From Clostridia bacterium (GTDB lineage: Bacteria > Bacillota > Clostridia > Oscillospirales > CAG-382): a stretch of DNA of 48,064 bases. This document shows, piece after piece, positions 23,819 through 32,325 of the stretch. The stretch's first letter is position 1. The number at the start of each line of letters is the position of its first letter. Position numbers and translations under genes: made by a program. The notes under the pieces are model-generated. The model was not told the origin of the DNA and ran no database searches. It was given only the letters and a program-made list of their open reading frames with translations. The stretch is taken from contig JAFZDO010000005.1 in the NCBI GenBank assembly GCA_017561145.1, forward strand, positions 1-48,064. Reading direction: 5' to 3'.

Positions 23819-24583
23819 TTACATCAGCTTCTTTTTCAGCGCAATATAATCGTAGGTGTTTATCTTTCCGTCGTCGTTTAAGTCGGCAAGACCCAACTGT
23901 CTGTCGGACAGCCTTATTGTGTCCATTATAGCACGCTTTACGAGAATGGCATCGTAGATATCAAGCTTCCCGTTTTGGTTTACGTCGCCCTTGAGAAACG
24001 GCTCGAGCCCGAAATATATGGCGATGGCGGTCGCCTCCGCTATTGCGAGGTCTTTAAGGTTTTTGTCGTCGAGCAACCATTTTGCCGCTCTTTCGTTGGT
24101 GTGAAAGGAATGCTCGATTATATAATAAAGCGGACATCCAACACTCCTTGCACCGCGCATAACACCGTAATATTCGTAATCTCCCTTTTCGCTTTTCCTT
24201 GTCTTCACGCGGGATTCCTTTATATCCATACAAGCCGCAACGGTGCTTGCAAGGATCTTTCCGAGCGTGTGCGAATCGTTTTGGTTGTCAAACGGAGCAT
24301 ATACCGAAACACGGTCGGTTTTTGTATTTCCGTTGCCCGTGGCATTGGAATGGAGCGACAAAAACAGATCGCAGTCTTCCGCCTTTTTTCCGCGTTCGAC
24401 CACGGCAAGGTCCAGTGCTTGCGATTCTCGGGTCTTAAGAACCTCAAAGCCCAAAACCGACAGCTCCTGCGCTAAGAGCTCGGCAAGCCTCCACATTCTT
24501 ACAGATTCGTAATATTCGGGCACAGTCGGGCTTTGGTTGCGGTTTCCGTAGTGCCCTGCGTCGAGCATAATTCTTTTTTTCAA
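23819..24583 (-). CDS. N-acetylmuramoyl-L-alanine amidase with C-terminal dockerin (TTG start)
   Basis: This 254-residue protein has an amidase_3 domain in residues about 3-180: IMLDAGHYG (zinc His), VERGKKAEDCDLFLSLHSNA (second His region) and YYIIEHSFHTN (catalytic Glu region). It cleaves the peptide stem from muramic acid. Residues about 187-254 are a two-repeat dockerin (GDVNQNGKLDIYDAILVKR, then DLNDDGKINTYDYIALKKK). The best start is TTG 24583, 7 bases after a perfect AAGGAGG; the longer reading runs through the upstream terminator. With this start there is no signal peptide, odd for a dockerin protein. The start, or a non-classical export route, is uncertain. Confidence 0.85.
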   Translation of the reverse strand: MKKRIMLDAGHYGNRNQSPTVPEYYESVRMWRLAELLAQELSVLGFEVLKTRESQALDLAVVERGKKAEDCDLFLSLHSNATGNGNTKTDRVSVYAPFDNQNDSHTLGKILASTVAACMDIKESRVKTRKSEKGDYEYYGVMRGARSVGCPLYYIIEHSFHTNERAAKWLLDDKNLKDLAIAEATAIAIYFGLEPFLKGDVNQNGKLDIYDAILVKRAIMDTIRLSDRQLGLADLNDDGKINTYDYIALKKKLM

Positions 24584-24634
24584 TAAAATTCCTCCTTTTC
24601 TTTTCTTCTTTGCAACCCCCGAAAACAGAATAAC

Positions 24635-24664
24635 AAAAAATCGCGGGATTTTCATCCCACGATT
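24635..24664 (-). terminator. Terminator of the 24687-25409 gene
   Basis: On the minus strand AATCGTGGGAT / ATCCCGCGATT arms run into TTTTTTG. It lies between the membrane-protein gene and the amidase ribosome site. Confidence 0.8.
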
Positions 24665-24686
24665 CTCTATTCTCAGTCTACGCTGA

Positions 24687-25409
24687 TCATTCAATATTAA
24701 TTTTATAAGCGTCACCGTTGATGACAACCGTTTCGTCGTCGAGCCAGTTTATCATTATCGTTTCGGCATCGTGTGCTTCGCCCTCGAAAACGATCATTTC
24801 GGGAGCAGAGAAGCTTCCGAGTATCGCGCCGAATTCAGCCTCGGCAGGTCTTATGACCACTACTGTCTTTGTGCTGATAAGCGATTCCTCGATAAAGACC
24901 TCGGCAACGTAGGTTTTGTTAAGCGATTCGTATTTATCGTCAAGCTTGCGGTCGCTTATCACGCCCGAAATGAGATTCCAGATAAAAACGATACAAATGG
25001 CGATAGTCAAAAGCACGGCAACGATTGCCGATATTGCCTTAAGCACGCTGTCGGGCAGGAAGCGGAGGTATATTGCAAAAATACAGCCGCAGGAGATGAC
25101 CGCGAGGATTATCGCACCGCCCCACTCACTGTCGATAAACGAAAAGGCGTTGATTATCGAAAGAGGGAAGGCGAGCATCAGACAAAGTCTTTCGTAAAGA
25201 ACGAATTTCGGCTTGAAGATAAACACCGAAACCACCGCGCCGATAGCAAGCAACGCTTGCAGTATGGAAACAGCCTTATCGCTGTATATCGAAAATTCAA
25301 GCTCGGTCAAAAAGCCGATCAATTCGTGAAGCGGCAAGAGTATAAAGAACACTAAAACCGCAATAGGAACGACCTTCATTGCAATGTTTTTGATTTTCGT
25401 TACGTCCAT
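24687..25409 (-). CDS. Uncharacterised membrane protein with C-terminal soluble domain
   Basis: This 240-residue protein has five or six hydrophobic helices in residues 10-152, with the pattern of a small integral membrane protein. It is followed by a soluble domain of about 85 residues that is beta-rich and acidic (TKTVVVIRPAEAEFG ... ETIMINWLDDETVVINGDAYKINIE). AAAGGAGGA precedes the ATG. It appears to be monocistronic, ending at the hairpin just downstream. The C-terminal domain faces the cytoplasm or exterior depending on helix count. The family is not recognised. Confidence 0.85.
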   Translation of the reverse strand: MDVTKIKNIAMKVVPIAVLVFFILLPLHELIGFLTELEFSIYSDKAVSILQALLAIGAVVSVFIFKPKFVLYERLCLMLAFPLSIINAFSFIDSEWGGAIILAVISCGCIFAIYLRFLPDSVLKAISAIVAVLLTIAICIVFIWNLISGVISDRKLDDKYESLNKTYVAEVFIEESLISTKTVVVIRPAEAEFGAILGSFSAPEMIVFEGEAHDAETIMINWLDDETVVINGDAYKINIE

Positions 25410-25445
25410 ACAAAAGATCCTCCTTTGTAATGTGAAGGGAATGTG

Positions 25446-26768
25446 TTATTCTTTTACTACCGAAATTTCTTCTATTCCGTAGTATTCAAGGCATTTAAGC
25501 GTTTCGCTTGTGATCCTTTCGCCGCAGACCGCAACAGGCACCGCAGGGGGGCAGGCAACGTTGAACTGTGCAACCGTTCTGCCGAGGCTCTTAACGGCAG
25601 GGATAATTTCCTTTTCGGCGAATATCGCATCGCGCAGGGAGATAACCTTTTCTCCCTTGGGCACGCTCGGCGTGAGCTCGGTTATCGGCTCGCGCTTATT
25701 TACCTCCGAAAGCGCTGCCAAAAGTCGGTCGAGGTCGGAAGGCGAATTTTCGGGGGTGAGCATAAAAACGGTCTGATCCCTGTCGGCAAATTCGCAATGG
25801 AGGTTGGAGCGCTCCAAAAGCCTTGCGATATCAAAGCCGTAATATCCGTATCCCTTCGGCTTGATAACGATTTTCAATTCCTCGCCGTCGGCAACCTCAA
25901 AGCCGAGCGCCTTGATTTTACTTTTCGCATCGGAAATTTTCAATATGCAATCCTTTAAGCGGCGTGCATATCCGTTGCTTATATATTCGTTTGCAAGGTC
26001 GAGCGAAGCAAGGGTAAGATAAGACGGGCTTGTCGAGCCGAAAAGCGAAAGTGCGTTTTTCGCGTTGTCTTTAAACAGCTTGGGTGCGTTTTTCGAAATA
26101 TGCAGGTAAGCGCCGCCGGTAAGCACGGGGAGAGTTTTGTGTGCGGAATCACAGCAGATATCGGCGCCGAGGTCGATAGGATGAAGCGATTCGGGCAGAA
26201 ATTTAAGATAAGCGCCGTGTGCGTTATCGACAAAAAGGAAAGCGTTGTGCTTTTTGCAGACCCTTGATATAGAGGGAATATCGCAAATATTTCCCAAATA
26301 GTCGGGAGACGTCAGATATACGGCGCATTTTTCGTCTTCCTTTGAAACGGCTTCCTCGACAGATTCTGCCGAGATAAGCCCCGAAAGGAATTCCTTGCTT
26401 TCGGGATAGAGCCAGACAGGCTCGATACCGTTGAGCGCGCAGGCGCTGATAAAAGCCTTGTGCGCATTGCGCGAGGCGAAGATTTTTTTGCATCCGTAAA
26501 GCTTTAACAGATATACCGCCGCGCGGATACAGTGCGATGAGCCTTCCGTCGAATAAAAGGTATCGGCACCGAAAAGCTCGGACGCGTTTCTTTCGCTTTC
26601 GGCGATAATTCCGCTTGCTTCAAAAAGACTGTCGGCGCCGCTTATTTCTGTGATATCAAAGGCTTCACAGCCCAAAAGGCTTTTTCCCTTGTGTCCCGGC
26701 ATGTGAAGTCTTACGTTATCGGTTTTGCTGTAATTTTTGATAAAGTCGAATATGGGCGTTGTCATCAT
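25446..26768 (-). CDS. Orn/Lys/Arg decarboxylase-family PLP enzyme
   Basis: This 440-residue cytoplasmic enzyme has fold-type I PLP features: RLHMPGHKGKS near the N-terminus, a TSPDYLGNICDI strand, LFVDNAHGAYL with the cofactor-ring Asp, and DSAHKTLPVLTGGAYLH with the PLP-lysine near residue 215. The pattern fits the short Gram-positive Orn/Lys/Arg decarboxylase group (arginine or lysine to polyamine precursors), which is usually about 480 residues. ATG 26768 overlaps the upstream maturase stop in an ATGA, so the two are translationally coupled; an adjacent ATG at 26765 is an alternative. The true substrate is unknown. A link to SCIFF maturation is possible but unproven. Confidence 0.88.
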   Translation of the reverse strand: MMTTPIFDFIKNYSKTDNVRLHMPGHKGKSLLGCEAFDITEISGADSLFEASGIIAESERNASELFGADTFYSTEGSSHCIRAAVYLLKLYGCKKIFASRNAHKAFISACALNGIEPVWLYPESKEFLSGLISAESVEEAVSKEDEKCAVYLTSPDYLGNICDIPSISRVCKKHNAFLFVDNAHGAYLKFLPESLHPIDLGADICCDSAHKTLPVLTGGAYLHISKNAPKLFKDNAKNALSLFGSTSPSYLTLASLDLANEYISNGYARRLKDCILKISDAKSKIKALGFEVADGEELKIVIKPKGYGYYGFDIARLLERSNLHCEFADRDQTVFMLTPENSPSDLDRLLAALSEVNKREPITELTPSVPKGEKVISLRDAIFAEKEIIPAVKSLGRTVAQFNVACPPAVPVAVCGERITSETLKCLEYYGIEEISVVKE

Positions 26769-28147
26769 ATATCGCCCAAAGCCCTTGCGACCGCAACGGA
26801 AATGGCACATTCCATTCTCTTGCGGAACAAACGGCAGCCGTATTCGTAAATACCCTTTACCGAGCCGGTAGCGTGATATGCGTTTGCGGCGCATCCGCCC
26901 GAGCAGTAAAGCTTAGCCCAGCAGTCCTTGCAGTCCTTGCGGGCATAAACGTTACAGCTTTCGAATTCGTTTTGAATCTCAAAATTGGAAACGCCGTTCC
27001 AGATATCGCCGAGCTTGAATTTTTCGTCGCCGACGAATTGGTGGCAGGGATAAAGATCGCCCCAAGGGGTGACCGCCATATATTCGGTACCCGAGCCGCA
27101 TCCCGAAATGCGCTTATAGATGCAGGGCCCGCCCGAAAGGTCGATCATATAGTGATAGAAGGTAAAGGGCTTTCCTTCCTTTTCGCGCTTGATCATAAGC
27201 TCTGACAGCTTTTCGTACTGATCGAAAAGAATGGGCAGATCCGATTCAAGCAATTCGCCCTCGTCGCCCTTTGCGCATACTACGGGCTCCATGCTCAATT
27301 CGGTAAAGCCTAAATCGAGCATCGCTTGGATATCCTTTAAAAAGTCGGGGTTTGCGTGAGTAAAGGTGCCGCGCATATAATAGTCCTTGTGTCCTCTTGC
27401 ATCGACGAGCTTTTGGAACTTGGGAACTATTCTGTCAAAGCTTCCGTTGCCTGCATAGTCAACGCGGAAACGGTCGTGAATTTCTTTTCTGCCGTCGAGC
27501 GAAAGGACGACGTTGCTCATTTCGCGGTTTGCGAAATCGATAACGTCATCGTCGATAAGCATACCGTTTGTGGTGAGCGTGAAGCGGAAATTCTTGTTCT
27601 TTTCCTTTTCGATGCTTCTCGCATAAGCAACGAGCTGCTTAACGACCTCAAAATTCATCAAGGGCTCGCCTCCGAAGAAGTCGACCTCAAGATTTCTGCG
27701 AGTGCCCGAATTTTCAACGAGAAAATCAAGCGCGCGCTTGCCGGTTTCAAAGCTCATCAAGGCGCGCTCGCCGTGATATTTGCCCTGACTTGCAAAGCAA
27801 TACGAGCAATTTAGGTTGCAGGTGTGGGCGATGTGCATACAAAGTGCCTTGATAACGCCCGAGGTCTTCTTTTTAAGCTCGCCCGCCATCGGGGCAAAGG
27901 TATCGGGCACGAAAAGCTTGCCCGAATCCTTAAGCTCGGTTACCTGCTCAAAGCATTCCTCGATATCTTCCCTTGTGACGTCATTATCGGAAAGATATTT
28001 ATCGCACATCGCTTTTATAATATCTTCCTTGCTTTCGCTTTCATACATCGAAATGATGTCGTATGCAATATCGTCGACCGCGTGTACCGCGCCCGAGCAG
28101 ATATCGAGAACTATATTATATCCGTTTAATTTGAATTGATGGATCAT
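26765..28147 (-). CDS. scfB: Radical SAM thioether maturase of the SCIFF peptide
   Basis: This 460-residue enzyme should install thioether crosslinks in the SCIFF precursor. Residues about 1-85 are a small peptide-recognition domain of the RRE-like kind. The radical SAM core has the CxxxCxxC motif HTCNLNCSYCF near residue 107, then FFGGEPLMNFE and TTNGMLIDDDVI. The C-terminal SPASM region has Cys clusters GPCIYKR, SGCGSG, DLYPCHQF and CKDCWAKLYCSGGCAAN for auxiliary 4Fe-4S clusters. It follows scfA by 60 bases, with a terminator-like hairpin between, and overlaps the downstream decarboxylase. The architecture is complete. Confidence 0.96.
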   Translation of the reverse strand: MIHQFKLNGYNIVLDICSGAVHAVDDIAYDIISMYESESKEDIIKAMCDKYLSDNDVTREDIEECFEQVTELKDSGKLFVPDTFAPMAGELKKKTSGVIKALCMHIAHTCNLNCSYCFASQGKYHGERALMSFETGKRALDFLVENSGTRRNLEVDFFGGEPLMNFEVVKQLVAYARSIEKEKNKNFRFTLTTNGMLIDDDVIDFANREMSNVVLSLDGRKEIHDRFRVDYAGNGSFDRIVPKFQKLVDARGHKDYYMRGTFTHANPDFLKDIQAMLDLGFTELSMEPVVCAKGDEGELLESDLPILFDQYEKLSELMIKREKEGKPFTFYHYMIDLSGGPCIYKRISGCGSGTEYMAVTPWGDLYPCHQFVGDEKFKLGDIWNGVSNFEIQNEFESCNVYARKDCKDCWAKLYCSGGCAANAYHATGSVKGIYEYGCRLFRKRMECAISVAVARALGDI

Positions 28148-28164
28148 AGCTGCCTCTTTTTACT

Positions 28165-28194
28165 GAAAAAGTGCCGCCAATGCGGCGGCACTTT
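28165..28194 (-). terminator. Intercistronic terminator between scfA and scfB
   Basis: On the minus strand AAAGTGCCGCC / GGCGGCACTTT arms enclose a 5-base loop and run into TTTTTC. It lies 14 bases after the scfA stop and about 18 bases before scfB, so it probably reduces scfB relative to scfA. Confidence 0.85.
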
Positions 28195-28207
28195 CCGTTA
28201 AACGTAA

Positions 28208-28360
28208 TTATTTGCTTTCCTTGTTGCTTTCGCACTTCTGGTTAGCGATGCCGCAAGAGGTCTTGCAAGCGGACTGGCAAGAGGTCTGACATTCGCCGCA
28301 TCCGCCGTTCTTTGCGCTTTCGCAAAGGTTACGGGTTTCGATAGTCTTGATATGTTTCAT
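28208..28360 (-). CDS. scfA: SCIFF peptide precursor (six-cysteine peptide, ranthipeptide class)
   Basis: This is a 50-residue peptide starting MKHIKTIETRN. The conserved core is GGCGECQTSCQSACKTSC followed by a last Cys in QKC, the SCIFF pattern of six cysteines. An additional Cys lies in the leader (NLCES), so there are seven. In known members ScfB links Cys thiols to backbone carbons of other residues. The start at 28360 has a GGAGGAA ribosome site; the longer reading from 28423 is rejected because it covers the promoter. No protease or exporter gene is adjacent. Confidence 0.96.
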   Translation of the reverse strand: MKHIKTIETRNLCESAKNGGCGECQTSCQSACKTSCGIANQKCESNKESK

Positions 28361-28391
28361 ATTAATATTCCTCCGAATTTTTATTCGATTA

Positions 28392-28420
28392 ATTATACAA
28401 CAAATATTCAAGCAAGTCAA
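28392..28420 (-). promoter_or_regulatory. Promoter of scfA
   Basis: On the minus strand TTGACT (28420-28415) and TATAAT (28397-28392) are 17 bases apart, giving a leader of about 25-30 bases. Confidence 0.85.
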
Positions 28421-28438
28421 CACTTTATTATAAAAAAC

Positions 28439-30997
28439 TTACTCTTTGTCGTTGCCGTTATAGCGTTTGGGCATATGAGCATTCGCGGGACGAACGTTTT
28501 TGCGTCGGATCCCCACGATCAAGGCGATAATTGCGGCAATAGCGGTCGCGCCGACAAAGGTATAGATAAGTATCTCTCCGAACCCTATACCGTCGTCAAC
28601 GGTTAAGTCTATGCCCGAAATTTCGCTTTCGTCCGCAGATTCGTCGGTCGTATCCTCGGTCGAGTTATCCTCCTCGGGAAGCGAGCCTTCGTCGCCATCG
28701 TTGGATTCGTCACCCTCAAACGGGTCGGACACCTCGGGCGGGAGCTCTGCTTTCTTTATCTTGTGAAGCAACGCCAATTTGGTTACCGCCTCGAAATCTC
28801 TAACTACCGCGCGCTTTGCGGTGGATGCCGCGAACAGCATCGCCATATCGCCCTCAAGCGTTTTTGCTTCGTCGTGGCTCAACGCGCCGTTGCTTAATTC
28901 CATCATCGCTTCGTTTATCTTGGAAAGCGCCGCAGCAGCAGTATCGTCGTCGCATCCGCCGTAGGGGAGGATGCGGTCGCTTATCTTGGTTTTTGAAAAT
29001 TCAAGTATCATCTTCATCGCATAGACGGTATCCTGCAAGGGTGAAACCGTTTCTGTCGATAAAATGCCGCTTACCAATATCTCGTTGGTTTTGAGCGAGG
29101 TGAACTGCTCGAGCGTGCCGAAAAGGCATCCGTCCGCGCCGATATTGCGCGATTGCTCGACAGCGCTTGCCAAAAGATCGGTTCCGATCGACATATCAAG
29201 CGCGGTGAAAAGGAACTTTTCCTTGCCTGTGTACGCACCGATAAGCGCGCCCTTTTCGGTAACGAAGCCGTCGAGATAGCCGAGGTCGTCGACAGGGTCG
29301 TTTTCCTCGATATCGCTTTCATAAAGCTCAAGGCAAAGCCCGTCGAAGATATCCTCCTCGATCCATTTTACCGCATCCTGCGAGTAGAAGTAATCGACGG
29401 TGTCACGCGCGGCAACCGCAATAAGGTTTATATCACTGCGTTCCTCCTTAACTGCATCCGAAACGCTTTTTGCCATTTCGGTCACGAGCGAAACGCGGTA
29501 ATCGACCCAATTGCTCCAATGAGGCGAATCGAATAAAAGGTTCGATATTTCGTAAGCCTCCTCCTTGATGATGCCGTATCTTTCGGCGAAATCGTCAAGA
29601 GTGTCCAAATCGTAGCCGAAATCCGATTCCTCGTTGAATTTCGGGTAACGAAGGTGGTCGAGCATAATGCTTTTGATATCGTATTTTGATGCGATGTATT
29701 TTACGTATCTCGTGAAATATTCGCGGAATTCCTTCGATGAGGGGGAGTAATATTTAAGATCGATGCCCTCGACACCGTTGCTCATGCTGCTCATCCAGCC
29801 GGGCGAAGCGATCGAGGCATATTCGTTATAATAAACGTCTATAGTGAGCACGAGCGCAATGTTTTCCTGCTCGCAGACGTCGATAAACGCCTTTAGTACG
29901 TCGAATCCGCCGAAATGGGGATCCTGCGAAAATTTATCGTTTTCGGGGAGAGGGATAATGGTGCGGTAGCCGTTGGAGGTGCGAAGGAAGATAGTATTCA
30001 AGCCGTTTTCTTTAACGCTCTTTACCGTTTCTCTTACCTGATTAATATCCTTTTCGCGGGGGGAGTGGAAAACACCTCTCAATTCGCTCGGCAGAGCCGA
30101 ATGGCATTTATCGGTGATCTCGGACGAAATGCGCTCTGCGATATCGATGATCTGAGCATATCCGTTCGTATCTTCAAGCTCCTCGCTCAATGCCGCGTAG
30201 GCTTCGTCGAGCGCATCGAAATCCATATCCTCATAAGCAATCTTTGCGTTGTAGATATCGGTCTGCGCGTTGATAAGCAGAGTTTCGGCGGTGCGTCTGA
30301 GCATAGTGTGGTTGTAGGTAAATGTCGCTACACCCTCTACAACCGTACAGCTTGCGCCGACGGGGGCATAGCACATAAGCGTTGCCGCATCGTTTTCGGT
30401 CGCGGCGGAGATGATAAAGCCTCCCTCGGGAGCGGTTGCGTTACTGCCGCGGTATATTACGATTCCGTTTGCATCAACGGCGATATCAAGCGTATAGGTA
30501 ACGGCACCCGTAACGACGGGGTTGGAGATAAGGTAATTTCCAACGCCCTCGACCTTGACCTCCTTTGTGAAATAGGGGTCAAAGTTTCCGTTTGCGTTAC
30601 ATATAAAAAGCTTTCGGTTGTAGCGGTCGTAAAAGAGACGCGTGCCTGCCGTGACGTTATCCTTGAACCATTGAACTCTTACGCCGGTCGAGGAAATAAC
30701 GAATCCGTTTTCGGGTACGGCAAGGTCTTCGCCCTCGGCAAGACCGCCCTCGATGATATTCGTAACAAAGCCGTCGGCATCGACGACGATATCGTGTCCC
30801 CAAAGCGTTTGCTCGGTCGATTCGACGCCGTAATAAATGATCGCCGTGTTGATACCGCGAGTGACGTTTTCTCCGTCGATATATACCCAATTTTCTTCAT
30901 CGGCGGCAAGTGCAAACGTACCTCCGAAGATAAACAAGGGGAGCAAAAGCGCAATTGCGGTCAGCAAACAAAGAGTCTTAAAAATGTATTTCGTCAT
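28439..30997 (-). CDS. Secreted GHL10-type putative glycoside hydrolase with C-terminal anchor
   Basis: This 852-residue protein has a signal peptide ending about residue 31 (FALA), a long N-terminal beta-rich region (about 32-235) and a helical spacer. Residues about 303-600 resemble the GHL10 (DUF187) barrel: LRGVFHSPREKDI, LNTIFLRTSNGY, IALVLTIDVYY, KSIMLDHLRYPKF and FDGLCLELYE. The C-terminus has an acidic linker rich in Glu/Asp/Ser and one transmembrane helix (near residues 805-830) before a basic tail. It is likely an outward-facing membrane-anchored carbohydrate-active protein; activity and substrate are unproven. Its start overlaps the MBL hydrolase gene by 4 bases. Confidence 0.85.
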   Translation of the reverse strand: MTKYIFKTLCLLTAIALLLPLFIFGGTFALAADEENWVYIDGENVTRGINTAIIYYGVESTEQTLWGHDIVVDADGFVTNIIEGGLAEGEDLAVPENGFVISSTGVRVQWFKDNVTAGTRLFYDRYNRKLFICNANGNFDPYFTKEVKVEGVGNYLISNPVVTGAVTYTLDIAVDANGIVIYRGSNATAPEGGFIISAATENDAATLMCYAPVGASCTVVEGVATFTYNHTMLRRTAETLLINAQTDIYNAKIAYEDMDFDALDEAYAALSEELEDTNGYAQIIDIAERISSEITDKCHSALPSELRGVFHSPREKDINQVRETVKSVKENGLNTIFLRTSNGYRTIIPLPENDKFSQDPHFGGFDVLKAFIDVCEQENIALVLTIDVYYNEYASIASPGWMSSMSNGVEGIDLKYYSPSSKEFREYFTRYVKYIASKYDIKSIMLDHLRYPKFNEESDFGYDLDTLDDFAERYGIIKEEAYEISNLLFDSPHWSNWVDYRVSLVTEMAKSVSDAVKEERSDINLIAVAARDTVDYFYSQDAVKWIEEDIFDGLCLELYESDIEENDPVDDLGYLDGFVTEKGALIGAYTGKEKFLFTALDMSIGTDLLASAVEQSRNIGADGCLFGTLEQFTSLKTNEILVSGILSTETVSPLQDTVYAMKMILEFSKTKISDRILPYGGCDDDTAAAALSKINEAMMELSNGALSHDEAKTLEGDMAMLFAASTAKRAVVRDFEAVTKLALLHKIKKAELPPEVSDPFEGDESNDGDEGSLPEEDNSTEDTTDESADESEISGIDLTVDDGIGFGEILIYTFVGATAIAAIIALIVGIRRKNVRPANAHMPKRYNGNDKE

Positions 30998-31830
30998 ATT
31001 TCAACTACCATTCCGTCGTAAGACGTGATAAATCCGAGCTCCTTTGCCTTTTCGCAAAGCTCGTCGTGTAAAAGCATACCGTTGTGCGAGAAGTGGTTTA
31101 CGGCGTGCACCGTTTCTTCATGGGTAACGCCGATTTTTGAAAGACGGTCTTTTACCAAAGGCACGCTGTCGAGCCCCATATGTCCGCCGCCCGAGGGGAG
31201 CGCAACAAAGGTGCAGTCATAGCTGACCATATCCGCACGTATTTTATTTCTTTCGAGATAATCGTAAATCTCGTCAAAGGGGAGGCCCGTATCGTGCAGA
31301 TAGAGAAGTGTTTTTTCGCCGTCGTTTATAAGGTAAACAAAGGGTGTTTCCTTGGGCGCGTGGAATGCGGGAAGGGGAGTGACGGTATATCTGCCGACGG
31401 TTACCGTTTCATACGCCTTGATCTCGGTAACGGTGACAGCGGGGGGACATTCCTCCTCGCCGAGCTTGCCGACAAATCTTTGGAATCTGCTCATTACCGC
31501 GGCATTGCCGTAAATATTAAGTATCGGCTCGACCATATTGTGGGCATAGCAGCTCTCAAAGCGCATGCAAAGGTCGGTCGGCTCGAAATGGTCGATATGC
31601 GAATGTGTAACAAAGCAGTATTTTACCCTTGAAAGGTCGATGCCGGTGCTCAGCATGTGGTGATAGGTATCCGAGGGAAAATCGATAAGAAAATCGTCGT
31701 TTATAAGCGTTTGCGAGCGTGTGCGGATGTTCTTGCCGCCGAGCGCCTTGGCTCTCACACAGTATTCGCAGTTGCAAAACATTGCGGGCCAGCCTTCCGC
31801 CGCCGCGGTACCGAGATAGGTTATCTTCAT
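30994..31830 (-). CDS. PhnP-like MBL-fold metallohydrolase
   Basis: This 278-residue cytoplasmic protein begins KITYLGTAAAEGWP with an early CNCEYC cysteine pair. The metal-binding motif is VTHSHIDHFEPTDL, later ligands are in LLYLHDTG and YDCTFVALPSG, and the end contains AVNHFSHNGMLLH. The order fits the beta-lactamase fold of PhnP-like phosphodiesterases, and the exact substrate is unknown. Start 31830 has AAGGAAGA upstream; the longer reading to 31863 is rejected. It ends in an ATGA overlap with the GHL10-type gene, so the two are made together. Confidence 0.88.
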   Translation of the reverse strand: MKITYLGTAAAEGWPAMFCNCEYCVRAKALGGKNIRTRSQTLINDDFLIDFPSDTYHHMLSTGIDLSRVKYCFVTHSHIDHFEPTDLCMRFESCYAHNMVEPILNIYGNAAVMSRFQRFVGKLGEEECPPAVTVTEIKAYETVTVGRYTVTPLPAFHAPKETPFVYLINDGEKTLLYLHDTGLPFDEIYDYLERNKIRADMVSYDCTFVALPSGGGHMGLDSVPLVKDRLSKIGVTHEETVHAVNHFSHNGMLLHDELCEKAKELGFITSYDGMVVEI

Positions 31831-31878
31831 TTTTTTACCGTCTTCCTTAAAAAAATATTGCAAATCTTTACAAAATAT

Positions 31879-31907
31879 ATTATAATGCCGAAGCGTGCAA
31901 ATTTCAA
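31879..31907 (-). promoter_or_regulatory. Promoter of the MBL hydrolase/GHL10 operon
   Basis: On the minus strand TTGAAA (31907-31902) and TATAAT (31884-31879) are 17 bases apart. Confidence 0.85.
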
Positions 31908-31966
31908 GTGAAAATAGCGCTTATTTTCGCAACTTGAAAAAAAGTTTAAAAATTCGAAAAAAGGTA

Positions 31967-31995
31967 TTGCAATTTTAAATATTACGTGATATACT
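31967..31995 (+). promoter_or_regulatory. Promoter of rpmE
   Basis: TTGCAA (31967-31972) and TATACT (31990-31995) are 17 bases apart. Confidence 0.8.
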
Positions 31996-32001
31996 TTAGT
32001 G

Positions 32002-32053
32002 TGCGAATTGTTGGAGCTTTGCTCCTTATCATACGAAAGAGAGGAATTTTAAT
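32002..32053 (+). promoter_or_regulatory. Structured leader of rpmE
   Basis: A GGAGC-TTT-GCTCC hairpin (32012-32024) and a short spacer precede the AGAGAGGAA ribosome site. Ribosomal protein L31 genes often carry autoregulatory leaders of this size, but I cannot assign it to a named motif by eye. Confidence 0.5.
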
Positions 32054-32254
32054 ATGAAACAGGGTGTACATCCCGATTACAAGACCACTACCATCAAGTG
32101 TGCTTGTGGCGCAGAATATGTTACCAAGTCCGTTAAGGATAACGTTAAGGTTGATATTTGTTCCAAATGCCATCCGTTCTTCACCGGTAAGCAGAAGTTT
32201 GTAGATGCAGGCGGACGCGTTGATAAGTTCAAGAAGAAGTTCAACCTCGACTAA
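32054..32254 (+). CDS. rpmE: 50S ribosomal protein L31 (zinc-binding type)
   Basis: This 66-residue ribosomal protein begins [19 protein letters not shown], contains the C-terminal [14 protein letters not shown] core, and ends KKFNLD. Four cysteines (two near residues 16-18, two at about 37 and 40) indicate the zinc-binding C+ form of L31. The length is normal. It is transcribed alone and terminated by a strong hairpin. Confidence 0.97.
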   Translation: MKQGVHPDYKTTTIKCACGAEYVTKSVKDNVKVDICSKCHPFFTGKQKFVDAGGRVDKFKKKFNLD

Positions 32255-32274
32255 TTGTAGCTTATTTCGAAACA

Positions 32275-32309
32275 CAACGGCACTCTTTTTGGGTGCCGTT
32301 TGTTTTTTG
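32275..32309 (+). terminator. Terminator after rpmE
   Basis: CAACGGCAC / GTGCCGTT arms with a 10-base loop are followed by TGTTTTTT. Confidence 0.85.
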
Positions 32310-32325
32310 TTGAAGAGGTGATTTT

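Noticed and set aside
24584..24727. N-terminal extension of the amidase that would add a hydrophobic segment
   Set aside because: The extension runs through the upstream gene's terminator and past the AAGGAGG ribosome site, so it is unlikely to be translated.
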